Assembly: GCA_036562265.1 (NCBI GenBank)
Contig: DATCKS010000536.1
Span: 1 to 7,878, forward strand
Reading direction: 5' to 3'
From: DASVDK01 sp036562265 [NCBI: Thermodesulfobacteriota bacterium]
GTDB lineage: Bacteria > DASVDK01
Length of the DNA: 7,878 bases
Within the stretch, counting starts at the first letter, position 1; each line of letters begins with the position of its first letter. The position numbers were made by a program, and so were the translations under genes. This document shows positions 6,711 to 7,878 of this stretch, one piece after another. The notes beneath the pieces are model-generated. The model made no database searches. It saw nothing but the letters and a program-made list of their open reading frames with translations, and was not told the origin of the DNA.

Positions 6711-6735
6711 CTGGAAAATGGAAAGGCCTGACCCC
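6661..6735. repeat. GGGGTCAGG-type intergenic repeat: inverted arm plus two tandem 23-bp copies
   Basis: A 23-bp unit beginning GGAAAATGG and ending GGCCTGACCCC occurs identically at 6688-6710 and 6713-6735, separated by CT. An imperfect inverted copy, beginning GGGGTCAGG and ending CTTCC, lies at 6661-6684. The A-rich part of the unit contrasts with the GC-rich surroundings. GGGGTCAGG/CCTGACCCC ends are, from memory, common in dispersed intergenic repeats of environmental bacteria, so this may be a non-autonomous mobile repeat; no transposase is present here. Confidence 0.75.
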
Positions 6736-6738
6736 GGG

Positions 6739-7290
6739 CTAGCGGGTGAGGCTGTCGGGCGCGAGGAAGGCGTCCATGTCGCCCGCGTGCTTCTCGACCC
6801 GCGCGAGGAGCCGGTCGAGCAGGTGGCGCGTCGCGTGCTCCCTGAGGTCGAACGCGCGCGTGATCCGGTCCCTCAGGTTGTCGATCACCCCCTGCAGGAG
6901 CGCCCGATCGGCGGTGAGCCGCGCCCGGACGCCGCGGCCGCGCGCCTCGTCGACCGTCGGCTCGACGGCGGACGCCTCCTGGATGGCCGCAGCCGTCTCG
7001 GGGGGCGTGCCGCCGAGGTCGGCCAGCCGCTCGGCCGCCTCGTCGACCCCCTTGAGGAGGTCGGTCGCGACCTCGTCGAGGAAGAGGTGCAGGTCGCGGT
7101 ACTCCGCCCCCTCCACCGTCCAGTGGTGCCCCTTGATCTGCAGGTACGCGGTGTAGAGGTCGCCCGCGGTCGCGGCGAGCAGCCCGCGGACCTCCTCCGC
7201 CACCTCGGGCGCAAGCCCCAGCGGCGCCTTGGCGCCGGCCTGCCCCGGCTTGTGCCCCTCGACCCTCTTGACCGTCTCTCGATTGGCCAT
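6739..7290 (-). CDS. dps: Dps/DpsA-type ferritin-like DNA-protection protein
   Basis: This 183-residue protein is of Dps type. The ferroxidase ligands are all present with exact family spacing: H56, H68, D72, D83 and E87, matching E. coli Dps H51, H63, D67, D78 and E82. The core HHWTVEGAEYRDLHLFLDE followed by VDEAAERLADLGGTP most resembles the DpsA branch known from Halobacterium and various bacteria. It should assemble as a 12-mer that oxidises Fe(II) with peroxide and stores iron in the cytoplasm. An N-terminal tail of about 27 residues carries scattered Lys/Arg/His that could touch DNA. The ATG at 7290 is chosen because AAGGAGG (7297-7303) lies six bases upstream; a longer open frame runs into the transporter gene but has no support. 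It lies 38 bp downstream of the Nramp gene and is likely co-transcribed. Confidence 0.93.
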   Translation of the reverse strand: MANRETVKRVEGHKPGQAGAKAPLGLAPEVAEEVRGLLAATAGDLYTAYLQIKGHHWTVEGAEYRDLHLFLDEVATDLLKGVDEAAERLADLGGTPPETAAAIQEASAVEPTVDEARGRGVRARLTADRALLQGVIDNLRDRITRAFDLREHATRHLLDRLLARVEKHAGDMDAFLAPDSLTR

Positions 7291-7328
7291 TGCGAACCTC
7301 CTTCGTACGTTGGCTCTCGAATCGTCGT

Positions 7329-7878
7329 CTATCGAATCGTCCAGACCAGCATCACGGTGTTGAGCCCCACGAGCGCAACGACGACCGCCGCGGCGGCCAT
7401 CCGCGTGCCGCGCCCGTTGCGGAACGCGCCCATCACGTCCTCCCGGTTCGTCAGGAGGACGAGCGGCACGACCGTGAAGGGGAGCTGGAGGCTCAGCACG
7501 ACCTGGCTGAGGACGAGCGCGTGCAGCGGATCGAGCCCCCACGCGATCACCGCCAGCGCCGGAACCATGGTGATGACGCGGCGCAGCCAGATCGGGATAC
7601 GGACCTCGAGGAAGCCCTCGAGGATCATCTGGCCGGCCAGCGTGCCGGTCGCCGAGGAGGCGAGCCCCGAGCAGAGGAGCGCCACGGCGAACGCGAGCCC
7701 CGCGGCGCCGCCGAGCAGCGGGACGAGCGTGCGGTGGGCCTCGTCGATCGACGCGACCGACAGGCCGTTGGCGTGGAAGGCCGCCGCCGACATGACCAGG
7801 ATCGCCGAGTTGACGAGCCAGGCGACGTTCAGCGCGAGGACCGAGTCGGCGACCGCGAACCGGTAGGCTGCCCGGTTG
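7329..7878 (-). CDS. mntH: Nramp-family divalent metal transporter (MntH-type), C-terminal part; 5' end outside window
   Basis: The minus-strand frame is open from the right edge to the TAG at 7329-7331, giving about 182 residues of the C-terminal half. Nramp landmarks are clear: ALNVAWLVNSAILVMSAAAF (TM7-like), ALLCSGLASSATGTLAGQ then MILEGFLEVRIPIWLRR (TM8 and following loop), VLSQVVLSLQLPFTVVPLVL (TM10-like) and a final hydrophobic helix ending VWTIR. The family imports Mn(II) or Fe(II) by proton symport. The metal-binding DPGN (TM1) and TM6 Met motifs lie outside the window, so metal choice cannot be judged and the mntH symbol is by family. An ATG at 7793 falls inside a transmembrane helix and is not the start. 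The gene leads directly into dps. Confidence 0.9.
   Translation of the reverse strand, partial: NRAAYRFAVADSVLALNVAWLVNSAILVMSAAAFHANGLSVASIDEAHRTLVPLLGGAAGLAFAVALLCSGLASSATGTLAGQMILEGFLEVRIPIWLRRVITMVPALAVIAWGLDPLHALVLSQVVLSLQLPFTVVPLVLLTNREDVMGAFRNGRGTRMAAAAVVVALVGLNTVMLVWTIR

Noticed and set aside
7291-7542. Longer N-terminus for the Dps frame
   Set aside because: It overlaps the conserved Nramp C-terminus and lacks Dps similarity; the AAGGAGG site fixes the start at 7290.
1-7878. CRISPR array, tRNA or rRNA genes, integrase or transposase genes
   Set aside because: No regularly spaced repeats, no cloverleaf or rRNA-like segment, and no recombinase-type protein was seen on either strand.

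Overview
The DNA is very GC-rich (about 70% by eye) and uses G/C-ending codons almost throughout. It is bacterial: there is an outer-membrane barrel gene, a periplasmic binding protein with a signal peptide, and operon-style ATGA overlaps. A Gram-negative soil or sediment lineage is likely. The combination of a tripartite tricarboxylate transporter (TTT), high GC and a GGGGTCAGG-type intergenic repeat would fit Rokubacteria/Methylomirabilota, Binatia-like or other deltaproteobacterial groups. That placement is a guess; no rRNA or marker gene is present.

Layout. (1) Positions 1-831 (+) hold the 3' part of an outer-membrane beta-barrel gene resembling DUF6268. (2) Positions 832-1060 are intergenic and end in a good sigma70-like promoter, an AAACG-TT-CGTTT palindrome in the promoter spacer, and a strong ribosome binding site. 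(3) Positions 1061-6621 (+) hold a tight six-gene operon: aconitase-superfamily hydro-lyase large and small subunits, TctB, TctA and TctC transporter components, and an isocitrate lyase/PEP mutase superfamily enzyme. Junctions overlap or are a few bases apart. (4) Positions 6622-6738 hold a repeat element with an imperfect hairpin and a tandem 23-bp repeat, between convergent genes. (5) Positions 6739-7878 (-) hold a Dps ferritin-like gene downstream of a partial Nramp (MntH-type) metal transporter gene.

The operon reads as a catabolic cassette. TctC would capture an unknown di- or tricarboxylate in the periplasm and TctA/TctB would import it. The two-subunit hydro-lyase would hydrate or isomerise it, and the last enzyme would cleave or decarboxylate the product. 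The closest described logic is dimethylmaleate -> 2,3-dimethylmalate -> propionate + pyruvate in nicotinate fermenters. However, all three enzyme polypeptides depart from their families at active-site positions. The large subunit has Arg-Ala where family members have the catalytic Asp-His. The small subunit lacks the YLR-type specificity loop and has changed residues around the SSRE motif. The last enzyme has KRCGI instead of KRCGH and resembles the PA4872 oxaloacetate decarboxylase branch in its C-terminal half. The co-occurrence of these changes with a dedicated transporter is the strongest candidate here for an undescribed pathway.

The minus-strand pair combines metal import (Nramp) with iron sequestration and DNA protection (Dps), and is probably co-transcribed.
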